Assembly: GCA_002721725.1 (NCBI GenBank)
Contig: PBLK01000007.1
Location: 1 to 64,000, forward strand
Direction of reading: 5' to 3'
DNA from: Rhodobiaceae bacterium
GTDB lineage: Bacteria > Pseudomonadota > Alphaproteobacteria > RS24
DNA length: 64,000 bases
This document shows, piece by piece, positions 11,315 through 20,284 of the stretch. The number at the start of each line of letters is the position of its first letter. Within the stretch, counting starts at the first letter, position 1. Under the pieces are notes generated by a model that did no database searches, was not told the origin of the DNA, and saw only the letters and a program-made list of their open reading frames with translations. The position numbers and the translations under genes are program-made.

Positions 11315-11554
11315 CTATGCGTCGTCCGGAACGCCGGTTTGCAAAGCCAATGCGTGTAATTCATCGCCCATGCCGCCATCGATTGCGTCATAGACCATTT
11401 TATGTTGCTGCACGCGGGTTTTGCCTTTGAAAGATGCCGATACGACGCGCGCCGCATAATGGTCGCCATCTCCGCGCAAATCGGTGATTTCTACCGCTGC
11501 GTCGGGCAAGGCAACGCGTATCATGTGTTCCAGTTCACCGGCGCTCATCGGCAT
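11315..11554 (-). CDS. BolA/IbaG family iron metabolism protein
   Basis: A 79-residue BolA-fold protein, partner of the neighbouring monothiol glutaredoxin. Seen: DLRGDGDHYAARVVSASFKGKTRVQQHKMVYDA, with H residues as in the BolA group that shares a [2Fe-2S] cluster; the length matches the short IbaG-like forms. It starts nine bases after purL ends on the same strand, so it may be transcribed from the purine operon as well as its own promoter. Confidence 0.9.
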   Translation of the reverse strand: MPMSAGELEHMIRVALPDAAVEITDLRGDGDHYAARVVSASFKGKTRVQQHKMVYDAIDGGMGDELHALALQTGVPDDA

Positions 11555-11563
11555 GGTTGACCT

Positions 11564-13756
11564 CTATCCTTGCATCAGGGCCGGAAACCAGCCCTCATTC
11601 AGTTCATGCAGTTGCTCAACTGATATGGTGACTGTATCACCGAATTTCAATTCTGTGCCAGTGGTTATGCCGATTTTGCTGAGTGGCAAGCCATCGGCCA
11701 ATGCTTCCAAATCTGCCGCCTTATCGGCGGTGACGGCTAGCACATAGCGCGCTTGATCTTCGCCGAACCAAAAGCCGATATCACCTTCAGCAATGATTTC
11801 TGCACCGATATTATGGCCGATGCACATTTCCGCAAGTGCTACTGCCAGCCCGCCATCAGAAATATCGTGTGCGGCGCTTAAGAGGCCTTTATCGACGGCT
11901 CGGCGCACCAATGCGCCGTGCGCGGCTTCGCTTTCAAGGTTTACCGGCGGCGGCGCAAACACCTCGTCATTGGCCAGCACATCGCGCTGATAAAGCGACG
12001 CGCCCAAATGGCCATTGCTGTTGCCCAAAAGATAAATCTCCAAACCGTTTTCGGTGAAACGATTGCCGATCGCCTTATCAAGTTGTTTCAGCAAACCCAC
12101 ACCGCCAATTGCCGGAGTCGGGAAAATGCCGGTGCCATTGGTTTCATTGTAAAGTGATACATTGCCTGACACGACGGGGAAGTTAAGCGCTCGGCCCGCC
12201 TCGCCCATGCCTTCCAAGCAGCCGACAAATTGCCCCATAATTTCGGGGCGTTCGGGATTGCCGAAATTGAGGCAATTGGTAATCGCCAAAGGTGTAGCGC
12301 CGGTTGCGCATATATTGCGATAGGATTCGGCAACGGCTTGCTTGCCACCTTCTATAGGGTCGGCAAAGCAATAGCGCGGCGTAACATCGGTGGAAATGGC
12401 CAATGCCTTTTGGGTTCCGTGCACGCGTACCAGAGCGGCATCGCCACCCGGTCCGGCCAGCGTGTCGCCCATCACCATTGAGTCATATTGCTCAAAAACC
12501 CAGCGGCGCGAGGCAATCTCGGATGAAGCCATTAGTGTTGCCAGCGCAGCGGCCATATCGGGCGCGCCGCTCAATAAGCCGGCATCGAATTCAGAGGCTT
12601 TTGGTGTTGCCTGATACGGGCGGTCATATTCCGGCGCGCCATCGGCCAGCGGCCCCAGCGGCATATCTGCAATGGTCTGCCCCTCATGGGTCACGACCAT
12701 ACGACCCGTATCGGTCAACTCACCAATCACCGCAAAATCCAACCCCCAACGGGCGAAAATCGCTTCCGCTTCCGGTTCGCGCCCCGGCTTCAGCACCATC
12801 AACATGCGCTCCTGGCTTTCCGACAGCAGCATTTCGTAACCAGTCATATGGGTTTCGCGGCACGGTACTTCATCTAGGTCGAGCAAAATGCCGACCCCGC
12901 CTTTATCGGCCATTTCAACCGAAGATGAGGTAAGACCGGCGGCCCCCATATCTTGAATGCCGATAATCGCGTCAGACGCCATGAGTTCCTGACACGCTTC
13001 CAGTAGCAGTTTTTCCGTAAATGGGTCACCAACCTGCACGGTCGGGCGTTTTTCTTCTGAGGCATCGTCAAATTCAGCCGAGGCCATTGTCGCGCCGTGA
13101 ATGCCATCACGGCCGGTTTTGGAGCCGACGTAAACAACAGGCGAACCGATGCCGGTTGCGGCTGCATAGAAAATCTTATCGGTGCGAGCCACTCCGACAC
13201 ACATGGCATTGACAAGAATATTGCCATTGTAGCTTTTGTCGAAATTAATCTCGCCGCCAACCGTCGGCACGCCAATGCAATTGCCGTAACCACCAATGCC
13301 CGACACCACACCGGCCACGAGGTGGCGGGTTTTGGGGTGATCGGGATGGCCGAAGCGCAGCGCGTTAAGATTGGCGACCGGGCGCGCGCCCATTGTGAAG
13401 ACATCCCGCATAATGCCGCCGACACCGGTGGCTGCACCCTGATAGGGTTCGATAAAAGAAGGGTGATTATGGCTTTCCATTTTGAATACGGCCGCATAGC
13501 CATCGCCGATATCAATGACACCGGCATTCTCGCCAGGCCCTTGAATAACTTGCGGCCCATCGACCGGCAGCTTCTTCAGCCATTTACGCGATGATTTATA
13601 TGAGCAATGCTCAGACCACATGACCGAGAAAACGCCCAATTCGGTATAATTGGGGGTGCGGCCCATGTGGTCGCAAACCATTTGATACTCGTCCGGCGTT
13701 AGCCCATGTTCGGCGACGACCGCGTCGGTGATTTCCGTGTCGTTAATATGGCTCAC
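11564..13756 (-). CDS. purL: Phosphoribosylformylglycinamidine synthase subunit PurL (small type)
   Basis: ATP-dependent amidation of FGAR to FGAM in purine synthesis; the synthetase subunit of a PurL-PurQ-PurS complex. 730 residues, the small PurL size. Seen: [66 protein letters not shown]. The start is GTG at 13756 with GGAGG seven bases upstream; the reading frame stays open for 46 more codons into purQ but that extension is not conserved. The GTG overlaps the purQ TGA stop (GTGA), so translation is coupled. Confidence 0.97.
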   Translation of the reverse strand: MSHINDTEITDAVVAEHGLTPDEYQMVCDHMGRTPNYTELGVFSVMWSEHCSYKSSRKWLKKLPVDGPQVIQGPGENAGVIDIGDGYAAVFKMESHNHPSFIEPYQGAATGVGGIMRDVFTMGARPVANLNALRFGHPDHPKTRHLVAGVVSGIGGYGNCIGVPTVGGEINFDKSYNGNILVNAMCVGVARTDKIFYAAATGIGSPVVYVGSKTGRDGIHGATMASAEFDDASEEKRPTVQVGDPFTEKLLLEACQELMASDAIIGIQDMGAAGLTSSSVEMADKGGVGILLDLDEVPCRETHMTGYEMLLSESQERMLMVLKPGREPEAEAIFARWGLDFAVIGELTDTGRMVVTHEGQTIADMPLGPLADGAPEYDRPYQATPKASEFDAGLLSGAPDMAAALATLMASSEIASRRWVFEQYDSMVMGDTLAGPGGDAALVRVHGTQKALAISTDVTPRYCFADPIEGGKQAVAESYRNICATGATPLAITNCLNFGNPERPEIMGQFVGCLEGMGEAGRALNFPVVSGNVSLYNETNGTGIFPTPAIGGVGLLKQLDKAIGNRFTENGLEIYLLGNSNGHLGASLYQRDVLANDEVFAPPPVNLESEAAHGALVRRAVDKGLLSAAHDISDGGLAVALAEMCIGHNIGAEIIAEGDIGFWFGEDQARYVLAVTADKAADLEALADGLPLSKIGITTGTELKFGDTVTISVEQLHELNEGWFPALMQG

Positions 13757-14421
13757 GATAATGCCTCCACAATACCTGAGAACATTCGTTTGCCGTCTTC
13801 GCCACCCAACGCCGCTTCGGCGCGTCGTTCGGGATGCGGCATCATGCCCACAATCCGGCCAGACGGGTCGCAAATACCAGCAATATCGAGGCACGCGCCA
13901 TTGGGATTGTCGCCCTCGGCATAGGTAAAGGCGATGCGATCTTCGTCTTGCAAACGTTTCAGCGTGTTATCATCGGCGAAATAATTACCTTCATTGTGCG
14001 CGACCGGCACGGTGATTTCTTCACCAGCGTCATATTGTGCGGTGAAAGCGGTTTTATTATTTGTGACGGTGAGGCGGGTATCGCGGCAAACAAAGTTCAG
14101 CCCTTTATTTTGCATTAACACGCCCGGCAGGAGGCCGCACTCGGTCAGCACTTGAAAGCCATTACAAATACCCAGAACGGCGGCGCCCTTTTTGGCTTGC
14201 GCCACCACTTCGCGCATGATCGGGCTATTAGCGGCCATAGAGCCACAGCGCAAATAATCGCCATAAGAAAATCCACCGGGGAGAATAATCAAGTCGCTTT
14301 TGGGTAGGTCGCTATCGCCGTGCCACGCCATAAGCGGTGCCTTACGCATCGCCGCTTCAATGCATACGGCGACATCGCGGTCGCAATTTGACCCGGGAAA
14401 TACAATCACCGAAGCCTGCAT
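13753..14421 (-). CDS. purQ: Phosphoribosylformylglycinamidine synthase subunit PurQ (glutaminase)
   Basis: Class I glutamine amidotransferase that releases ammonia from glutamine for PurL. 222 residues from the ATG at 14421, which is preceded by GAGG within purS; longer starts at 14436 and 14460 would overlap purS without homology support. Seen: [10 protein letters not shown] at the N-terminus, [13 protein letters not shown], the nucleophile C86 in GICNGFQ, and the His-Glu pair in GMMPHPERR. One base separates it from the purS stop, and its own stop overlaps the purL GTG. Confidence 0.97.
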   Translation of the reverse strand: MQASVIVFPGSNCDRDVAVCIEAAMRKAPLMAWHGDSDLPKSDLIILPGGFSYGDYLRCGSMAANSPIMREVVAQAKKGAAVLGICNGFQVLTECGLLPGVLMQNKGLNFVCRDTRLTVTNNKTAFTAQYDAGEEITVPVAHNEGNYFADDNTLKRLQDEDRIAFTYAEGDNPNGACLDIAGICDPSGRIVGMMPHPERRAEAALGGEDGKRMFSGIVEALS

Positions 14422-14422
14422 A

Positions 14423-14671
14423 TCAAGCCTCGCCATCAAGATGGATTTGGTAATTCTCAATCACCGTATTAGCGAGCAGCTTTTCGCACATATCGGTCAG
14501 TGCCGCCTCGGCTTTTTCAGGGTCACTTTCGGAAAGATTGATCTCAATCAGCTTGCCTTGCCGCACTTCATCAATGCCGCCAAAACCCAACTGACCAAGC
14601 GCATTCTCAATGGCCTTGCCCTGTGGGTCCAGCACCCCGTTTTTCAAAGTAATGTGAATGGTCGCTTTCAT
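14423..14671 (-). CDS. purS: Phosphoribosylformylglycinamidine synthase subunit PurS
   Basis: Small structural subunit (82 residues) that bridges PurL and PurQ and helps channel ammonia. The N-terminal KATIHITLKNGVLDPQGKAI and GVLDPQG motif are diagnostic. It is six bases downstream of purC and one base upstream of purQ, so purC-purS-purQ-purL form one transcription unit. Confidence 0.96.
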   Translation of the reverse strand: MKATIHITLKNGVLDPQGKAIENALGQLGFGGIDEVRQGKLIEINLSESDPEKAEAALTDMCEKLLANTVIENYQIHLDGEA

Positions 14672-14677
14672 AATGTC

Positions 14678-15427
14678 TTAGGCCTCTTCAATATTGCTCA
14701 TCAAACCCAGCCGCTCGGCGACCTGCTGATAGGCATCTACCATTCCGCCCAGATTTTGTCTGAAGCGATCTTTATCCATTTTCTCATTCGACACGACATC
14801 CCATAGCCGACAGCTATCGGGGCTAATCTCATCGGCCAGCAAAATGCGCATGCCGTCATCGCCTTTTACGCGCCCAAATTCCAGTTTGAAATCGACAAGG
14901 CGAATTCCGACATCGGCAAAAACCTCGATCATGCGCCGATTTATTTGCTTGGCGAGAGCGACGATTTCTGTCAGCTCCTCGGCGCTGCATAAGTTAAACA
15001 CGGCAATATGGTCTTCGCTGATGAGCGGGTCCCCAAGCGCGTCATCTTTATAATAAAACTCGACCAGTGGGCGCGGCAGGACATCACCCTCGTTCATTCC
15101 CAGCCGCTTGACCAGCGAACCGGCAGCGACATTGCGTATCACAACTTCCAGCGGAATAATTTCGGCGGCGCGAATAAGTTGCTGACGTGGGTTAATCGTT
15201 TTGATGAAATGGGTTGGTACGCCTATTTTCTCAAGCTCCGAGAAAATAAATTCGGAGATGCGCAGATTGAGAATGCCTTTGCCGGCCATGATTTCATGCT
15301 TTTCGGCATTGAAGGCCGTGGTGTCATCTTTGAAATATTGAACCAACGTGCCGTCTTCAGGGCCTTCAAAAAGCACCTTGGCCTTACCCTCATAAATGCG
15401 ACGACCCGTGGGCATATCATGCGACAT
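14678..15427 (-). CDS. purC: Phosphoribosylaminoimidazole-succinocarboxamide (SAICAR) synthase
   Basis: Joins aspartate to CAIR using ATP in purine synthesis. 249 residues. Seen: [10 protein letters not shown] (nucleotide-binding start), [31 protein letters not shown] and the [16 protein letters not shown] signature. It is first in the tight purC-S-Q-L cluster; purB lies 54 bp upstream on the same strand. ATG at 15427 has only weak ribosome-site character (GGAGAC at about 8 bases). Confidence 0.97.
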   Translation of the reverse strand: MSHDMPTGRRIYEGKAKVLFEGPEDGTLVQYFKDDTTAFNAEKHEIMAGKGILNLRISEFIFSELEKIGVPTHFIKTINPRQQLIRAAEIIPLEVVIRNVAAGSLVKRLGMNEGDVLPRPLVEFYYKDDALGDPLISEDHIAVFNLCSAEELTEIVALAKQINRRMIEVFADVGIRLVDFKLEFGRVKGDDGMRILLADEISPDSCRLWDVVSNEKMDKDRFRQNLGGMVDAYQQVAERLGLMSNIEEA

Positions 15428-15481
15428 AAATTGTCTCCGTCAGATGTTCGGTAAATTAGTTAATACGGCTGATTCGAGCAA

Positions 15482-16774
15482 TTAAGATTCACCGAAAACG
15501 CGGTTAAAAATAGTATCGACATGTCTGAAGTGATAGCCGAGATCAAACAGCGCTTCCAAATCCGCATCGCTCAGCACCACTTCCTCATCGGCTTTCAGCA
15601 GGTCAAGAAATTGCCCTTCGCCGCGCCATACCGGCATGGCATTGCGTTGCACCAGCCGATAAGCGTCCTCGCGGCTAACACCGGCTTGCGTCAAAGCCAA
15701 AAGAACGCGCTGCGAATGCACCAAACCGCCTAGCTTGTCGAGATTGGCCTGCATGCGCTCGGGATAGACGACAAGGTTCTCAACAACATTGGTCAGCCGA
15801 ACCAAGGCAAAATCCAGGGTGATAGTGGCATCTGGGCCAATCATGCGTTCAACGGAAGAGTGCGAAATATCGCGTTCGTGCCACAGCGCGACATTTTCCA
15901 TGGCTGGCACCGCCATGCCGCGCACCAGCCGCGCCAGACCAGTGAGATTTTCGGTCAGAACCGGGTTGCGCTTATGCGGCATGGCCGAAGACCCTTTTTG
16001 GCCTTCCGAGAAATATTCTTCCGCTTCCAAAACTTCGGTGCGCTGTAAATGACGCACTTCAGTAGCCAGCCTTTCCATTGAAGATGCGACGACGCCTAAA
16101 GTGGCAAAGAACATGGCGTGACGGTCCCGGGGAATGACTTGCGTCGAGACCGGTTCAACCTCCAAGCCCATAGCATCGGCAACATGCGCTTCTACGGATG
16201 GGTCAATATTGGCGAATGTCCCGACTGCGCCGGAAATGGCACAGGTGGCTATCTCTTTGCGTGCTGCCAGCAAACGGTTGCGGCAGCGGTCAAATTCGGC
16301 ATAGGCTTGCGCCAGTTTCAGGCCAAAAGTCGTCGGCTCGGCGTGAATGCCGTGGCTGCGCCCGATTGTAGCGCTCATTTTATGTTCCATTGCGCGTTTT
16401 TTTAAGGCCGCAAGCAGCGCCTCCATATTGTCGAGCAAAATATCGCTGGCGCGCACAAGTTGTACATTGAAACAGGTATCCAGCACATCTGATGAGGTCA
16501 TGCCCTGATGCACAAAGCGCGCTTCCGGCCCGACATGTTCCGACAGGCTGGTCAGAAAGGCGATAACATCATGTTTGACTTCGCGCTCAATCTCATCGAT
16601 GCGTTCAACATCAAACCCGCCTTTTTCGCGCACCGCTCTAGCCGCAGCCTCTGGCACAATGCCCAGTTTCACCATCGCATCGAGGGCGTGGGTTTCAATT
16701 TCCAGCCATATAGAGAAGCGGCTTTTGGCCTCCCAAAGGGCGGTCATATCAGGGCGGGCATAGCGTGGAATCAT
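15482..16774 (-). CDS. purB: Adenylosuccinate lyase
   Basis: Splits fumarate from SAICAR and from adenylosuccinate, acting twice in purine synthesis. 430 residues. Seen: MTSSDVLDTC, GRSHGIHAEPTTFG, and the fumarase-superfamily signature GSSAMPHKRNP containing the catalytic serine loop. AAGGAG lies eight bases before the ATG. Being 54 bp ahead of purC, it is probably the first gene of the purine operon, with map a further 105 bp upstream. Confidence 0.97.
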   Translation of the reverse strand: MIPRYARPDMTALWEAKSRFSIWLEIETHALDAMVKLGIVPEAAARAVREKGGFDVERIDEIEREVKHDVIAFLTSLSEHVGPEARFVHQGMTSSDVLDTCFNVQLVRASDILLDNMEALLAALKKRAMEHKMSATIGRSHGIHAEPTTFGLKLAQAYAEFDRCRNRLLAARKEIATCAISGAVGTFANIDPSVEAHVADAMGLEVEPVSTQVIPRDRHAMFFATLGVVASSMERLATEVRHLQRTEVLEAEEYFSEGQKGSSAMPHKRNPVLTENLTGLARLVRGMAVPAMENVALWHERDISHSSVERMIGPDATITLDFALVRLTNVVENLVVYPERMQANLDKLGGLVHSQRVLLALTQAGVSREDAYRLVQRNAMPVWRGEGQFLDLLKADEEVVLSDADLEALFDLGYHFRHVDTIFNRVFGES

Positions 16775-16878
16775 GAGACGTCTCCTTGTCGTACCGACTT
16801 ACCAGAGTCGGACGAGTGGTGAAAGACGGGCTCAGGCTTTTAGCAGTGGAACAATTGTTTTTCCTGCATATCGGCCTC

Positions 16879-17709
16879 CTAGCCGGACGAGTTTTTATGT
16901 GGTGTGTCGCTGCCATTTAGCGATTTGGTGAAAATCTCGCAGCCGCTGGCGGTAATGCCGACGGAATGCTCATATTGCGCCGATAAAGTGCGGTCGCGGG
17001 TGACGGCTGTCCAACCGTCTCCAAGAATTTTGACGGCCGGTTTGCCGAGATTGAGCATCGGCTCAATGGTGAAGAACATGCCCTCGCGCAAGGTCATCCC
17101 TTCGCCAGAGCGGCCATAATGCAGAATATTCGGCGTGTCGTGGAATATGCGCCCCAAGCCATGCCCGCAAAAATCGCGCACCACAGCTAAGCGCTGCACT
17201 TCTGCGTAAGATTGAATGGCGTGGCCGATATCGCCCAACGTTGCGCCCGGGCGCGCTGCCTCAATGCCTTGCATCATCGCGTCATAGGTCACATCCATCA
17301 GTTTTTGTGCTTTCACAGAGGTTTTACCGAGCGCATACATGCGGCTATGGTCGCCATGCCAGCCCTCATGGTAAAGCGTTACATCGACATTCATAATATC
17401 CCCGTCGCGCAGCACTTTGTCACCTGGTATTCCGTGGCAAACGACATGATTGATCGAGGTGCAAATGGATTTCAAAAAGCCGCGATAATTAAGCGGGGCA
17501 GGTACTGCGCCCAAATCGCAGATAATTTCAACCGCTTTATCGTCAAGAAAACCGGTTGTCACGCCCGGTTTGACAAATTCACTCAGCAAATCCAAAGTTT
17601 GCGCTGCCAGGCGGCCAACCGCCCGCATGCCTTCAAAATCCGCTTCTGTGTGGATTTTGATTTGGCCCGTATTCTTCAACGGCGCGAGGCTGGCTTCGAT
17701 AAAGTTCAC
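16879..17709 (-). CDS. map: Methionine aminopeptidase, type I
   Basis: Removes the initiator methionine from nascent proteins. 276 residues. Metal and catalytic ligands are all visible: H92 (CHGIPG), D109 (NVDVT), D120 (GDHSR), H183 (CGHGLG), E216 (TIEPML) and E247 (QYEHSV). It has a 15-residue N-terminal extension and a Ser/Asn-rich tail, with no zinc-finger domain. It is divergent from the CinA-type gene across a 117-bp region with inverted repeats. Confidence 0.97.
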   Translation of the reverse strand: MNFIEASLAPLKNTGQIKIHTEADFEGMRAVGRLAAQTLDLLSEFVKPGVTTGFLDDKAVEIICDLGAVPAPLNYRGFLKSICTSINHVVCHGIPGDKVLRDGDIMNVDVTLYHEGWHGDHSRMYALGKTSVKAQKLMDVTYDAMMQGIEAARPGATLGDIGHAIQSYAEVQRLAVVRDFCGHGLGRIFHDTPNILHYGRSGEGMTLREGMFFTIEPMLNLGKPAVKILGDGWTAVTRDRTLSAQYEHSVGITASGCEIFTKSLNGSDTPHKNSSG

Positions 17710-17751
17710 TCTTGTTCTCCAAACCGTTCAATACCACATTGGCGCGCTGCC

Positions 17752-17788
17752 TGTCGACAAGACTGCCTTATGTGGCTTGTCATAAGGC
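17752..17788. promoter_or_regulatory. Overlapping inverted repeats between map and the CinA-type gene
   Basis: Three symmetric elements share this stretch: an 8-bp palindrome TGTCGACA (17752-17759), arms GACAAG (17756-17761) and CTTGTC (17776-17781), and arms GCCTTATG (17765-17772) and CATAAGGC (17781-17788). The last two cannot form together as hairpins. In a divergent intergenic region this may be an operator or a structured leader; the function is not known. Confidence 0.4.
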
Positions 17789-17826
17789 GTCTAGAAGCTA
17801 AATTGCGCCGAAGAAGGAAAATTTCA

Positions 17827-18609
17827 ATGAAAGATAAGAAACAAATTACTGCTGCAATGCTGATTATAGGCAATGAAGTGCTGTCGGGGCGCACGCAAGA
17901 CAAAAACCTCGCCTTTGTCGGCAATGCGTTAGGCGAGATTGGTATTGATATGAAAGAAGTGCGTATTGTACCCGATGAGCAAGACGAGATTGTCGATGCG
18001 GTCAATACGCTGCGCGCAAAATATACTTATGTCTTCACCTCGGGCGGCATTGGCCCGACGCATGACGATATTACCGCCGAATGCATTGCAGCGGCTTTTG
18101 GGGTGGCGCTGGATATGCACCCTCTGGCTACGCAATTATTGGAAGCGCATTATGAGGCGCAGGGTATTGAGTTTAATGCTGCGCGCGCCCGCATGGCGCG
18201 CATTCCCGATGGTGCCAGCCTAATTGATAATCCGGTCTCGACCGCGCCCGGCTTTCGCATCGGTAATGTGTATGTGATGGCCGGTGTGCCGAAAATCATG
18301 CAAGCGATGATGGAAAATATTTTGCCGACTTTGGAAGGGGGCGAAAAACTCTCTTCCGTCACCATTACCGCGCAAGTGCCGGAGGGCTCGATTGCCAAAG
18401 CGATGGAAGAACTGCAAGGCGAACATCCGGAGGTCAGTATCGGCCTCTATCCGTTTTACGGCGCTGATGGCGCAGGCGTCAGCGTGGTGGCGCGTGGCCG
18501 CGATGTGGTGGCGCTGGCCGAAGTCGAGGCGGCGGTGAAGAAGCAATTCAACGATATGGGTATGGCTTTGATTGAGCGCCCGTCACCGGCCGAGTTTTTA
18601 AGGGGTTAA
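17827..18609 (+). CDS. CinA-type molybdopterin-binding domain protein (short form)
   Basis: A 260-residue protein with the MoCF-biosynthesis (MoaB/MogA-like) fold that forms the N-terminal half of CinA. Seen: TAAMLIIGNEVLSGRTQDKN, VFTSGGIGPTHDDIT, GFRIGNVYVMAGVPKIMQAM. The C-terminal nicotinamide-nucleotide amidase (PncC) domain of full CinA is missing, as is common in alphaproteobacteria, so the activity is more likely pyrophosphatase-like on ADP-ribose/NAD-type substrates than deamidation; this is inference. AGAAGGA precedes the ATG at 17827; the frame remains open far upstream across map but that part overlaps map on the other strand. Confidence 0.88.
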   Translation: MKDKKQITAAMLIIGNEVLSGRTQDKNLAFVGNALGEIGIDMKEVRIVPDEQDEIVDAVNTLRAKYTYVFTSGGIGPTHDDITAECIAAAFGVALDMHPLATQLLEAHYEAQGIEFNAARARMARIPDGASLIDNPVSTAPGFRIGNVYVMAGVPKIMQAMMENILPTLEGGEKLSSVTITAQVPEGSIAKAMEELQGEHPEVSIGLYPFYGADGAGVSVVARGRDVVALAEVEAAVKKQFNDMGMALIERPSPAEFLRG

Positions 18610-18688
18610 AAGCAAAACCTAACAAAAAATTTAATTTTTTTTTGCGGTGAAAATGCGCAGAGTATGAATACCAATTAGGGAGGTTCAT

Positions 18689-18934
18689 ATGAATAAGACT
18701 GTTTCTGCTCTGGCCGTAGCCGCCATGTTCGCTCTGCCGAATGCCGCTGTAGCCTTGAATTCAAGCTTTGATGCCATGTCACAATCGGGCAACCATAAAT
18801 TCTATGTGTGGTGCACGGGTAAAGACGACTACACAGCCACGCAAGCCGGCGATAATGCAAAAGCCGCGCAAGCTGCTGTTGCTTCAAAAGCCGGCAGCAA
18901 GTGCTGGCCGGTATGGCAAGGTATGGAAAACTAG
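18689..18934 (+). CDS. Small secreted protein of unknown function
   Basis: 81 residues. A clear signal peptide (MNKT, hydrophobic AVAAMFALPNAAVA, likely cut after residue 22) leaves a mature protein of about 59 residues with two cysteines (C42, C72) that could form a disulphide, an Ala/Lys-rich middle, and aromatic clusters near each cysteine (FYVWC, CWPVW). GGGAGG lies seven bases before the ATG and a terminator follows, so it is a real single-gene unit. I do not recognise the family. Confidence 0.75.
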   Translation: MNKTVSALAVAAMFALPNAAVALNSSFDAMSQSGNHKFYVWCTGKDDYTATQAGDNAKAAQAAVASKAGSKCWPVWQGMEN

Positions 18935-18956
18935 GCTTTTCGACCTATAATATTTA

Positions 18957-18985
18957 GCGGCGGTCTTTCGGGCCGCCGTTTTTCT
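18957..18985 (+). terminator. Rho-independent terminator after the small secreted protein
   Basis: GCGGCGG and CCGCCG arms enclose a TCTTTCGG-type loop and are followed by TTTTTCT. It lies just before the lipoprotein hydrolase gene. Confidence 0.8.
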
Positions 18986-19008
18986 ATGTGTTGACTAAAG
19001 AGGCGGAA

Positions 19009-20097
19009 ATGAAAATGTCGGTACTGTCGGGGCTCGCACTGATATTCGGTTTAGGGATCTTGCTGTCAGCCTGTGGCAGTAATGTCGGACGTCCGCTGGG
19101 TGGCGATGCGCCTTACCATCATTTGGAAAACGGATTTCGCAACCCGCCTGGCAGCCCCAAGCGCACGATTCCATTCACGCGGCGCATGAAGTTTTTCAGC
19201 CAAGCTGTATGGCGCAATGCAGTCAGTGAGGGGCCCAGCATTCCGCGCGACCATGGGATACAGCGCGACGCGGCAAAAGCGCAATTGGCGGCGATGGGCG
19301 ATGACGATTTCGTTAGCTGGATCGGCCATGCAACTTTTCTGGTACGCCTCGACGGGGTCAATGTGTTGACCGATCCTGTGTTTTCGCGCCGCGCAAGTCC
19401 AATGTCTTTTGCCGGGCCTGAGCGTCTTTTGCCGCCCGGTTTGTTTGTGGAAGATTTGCCGCCGATTGATGTGGTCGTAATCAGCCACGCCCATTATGAT
19501 CATCTCGATACGTTGACGCTGGATAAGCTGCCCAATAAGGAGCGCATTACCGCCGTGGTGCCGCTGGGGCTGGGGAAATATTTCGAGGGATATGGAAATG
19601 TGCGCGAGGTTGATTGGTATGATGAGGTGAGCTTGCCGTCGTATAATGGCGAGTTCAAATTGACCGCTTATCCGGCCGTGCATTGGTCGAACCGCTCTCT
19701 ATTCGACATAAACCGCACTTTATGGATGTCCTATGGCTTCTCAGCTGGTGGCCGTTCCGTTTTCCATACCGGCGATACCGAAACTCATCCTAGCTTGTTC
19801 AGCGAAATTGGTCGCCATATGCGTGACAATCATGGCGGATGCGACCTTGGGCTGATGAGTGTTGGCGCTTATGCGCCGCGAGACTTCATGCGCGGTGCGC
19901 ATATGGATCCGGAAGGTGGCGTTGATATGGGTCGCGAGGTCGGCTGCAAGCGCATGGTGCCGATGCATTGGGGCACTTTTATTCTGTCTTTCGAGCCGTT
20001 TGACGAACCGCGCCAACGTTTTGTCGAAGCGGCGGGCAACCAGGCGCTGGTGATGAAAATCGGCGAAACCCTCAAAATGCAAGATATTTACAACTGA
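19009..20097 (+). CDS. MBL-fold metallohydrolase lipoprotein, NAPE-PLD-like
   Basis: 362-residue predicted lipoprotein: hydrophobic N-terminus with lipobox LLSAC (C22). The metallo-beta-lactamase domain has WIGHATFLVRLDGVNVLTDPVF, the metal motif HAHYDH (residues 160-165), a His after AYPAVH, GDTE as the bridging aspartate, and a late His in PMHWGTF. This pattern and the long N-terminal region match bacterial homologues of N-acyl-phosphatidylethanolamine phospholipase D, suggesting a phosphodiesterase acting on lipids at the cell envelope (inference). I chose ATG 19009 because AGAGG lies five bases before it; GTG 18988 and TTG 18991 are alternatives that would start inside the preceding terminator region. 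Confidence 0.85.
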   Translation: MKMSVLSGLALIFGLGILLSACGSNVGRPLGGDAPYHHLENGFRNPPGSPKRTIPFTRRMKFFSQAVWRNAVSEGPSIPRDHGIQRDAAKAQLAAMGDDDFVSWIGHATFLVRLDGVNVLTDPVFSRRASPMSFAGPERLLPPGLFVEDLPPIDVVVISHAHYDHLDTLTLDKLPNKERITAVVPLGLGKYFEGYGNVREVDWYDEVSLPSYNGEFKLTAYPAVHWSNRSLFDINRTLWMSYGFSAGGRSVFHTGDTETHPSLFSEIGRHMRDNHGGCDLGLMSVGAYAPRDFMRGAHMDPEGGVDMGREVGCKRMVPMHWGTFILSFEPFDEPRQRFVEAAGNQALVMKIGETLKMQDIYN

Positions 20098-20137
20098 CGG
20101 CGCTGCAATTCATGCTATAGAAAGCGCGTTCCGGCGC

Positions 20138-20225
20138 GGCCTCGTGGTGGAATTGGTAGACACAGCAGACTTAAAATCTGCGGCTCGAATAGAGCGTGAC
20201 GGTTCGAGTCCGTCCGAGGCCACCA
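20138..20225 (+). tRNA. tRNA-Leu (anticodon UAA)
   Basis: Acceptor GGCCTCG pairs with CGAGGCC, discriminator A, and CCA is encoded. The anticodon arm GCAGA-CTTAAAA-TCTGC gives anticodon TAA. A long variable arm (CGGCTCGAATAGAGCG region) and GGTTCGAGTCC T arm identify a class II leucine tRNA. Confidence 0.96.
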
Positions 20226-20284
20226 TCTTTCTCGAGACCATTGAGTTTTTTTGAGACGTTATGACACAGCGCTTTGAACCGCTT

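Noticed and set aside
12403-12933. Long open frame opposite purL
   Set aside because: It lies entirely antisense to a clear purL sequence; its translation is Pro/Arg-rich without family features.
17713-17730. Possible second SOS box upstream of map
   Set aside because: The two GTTC motifs are eight bases apart, not seven, so the spacing does not fit.
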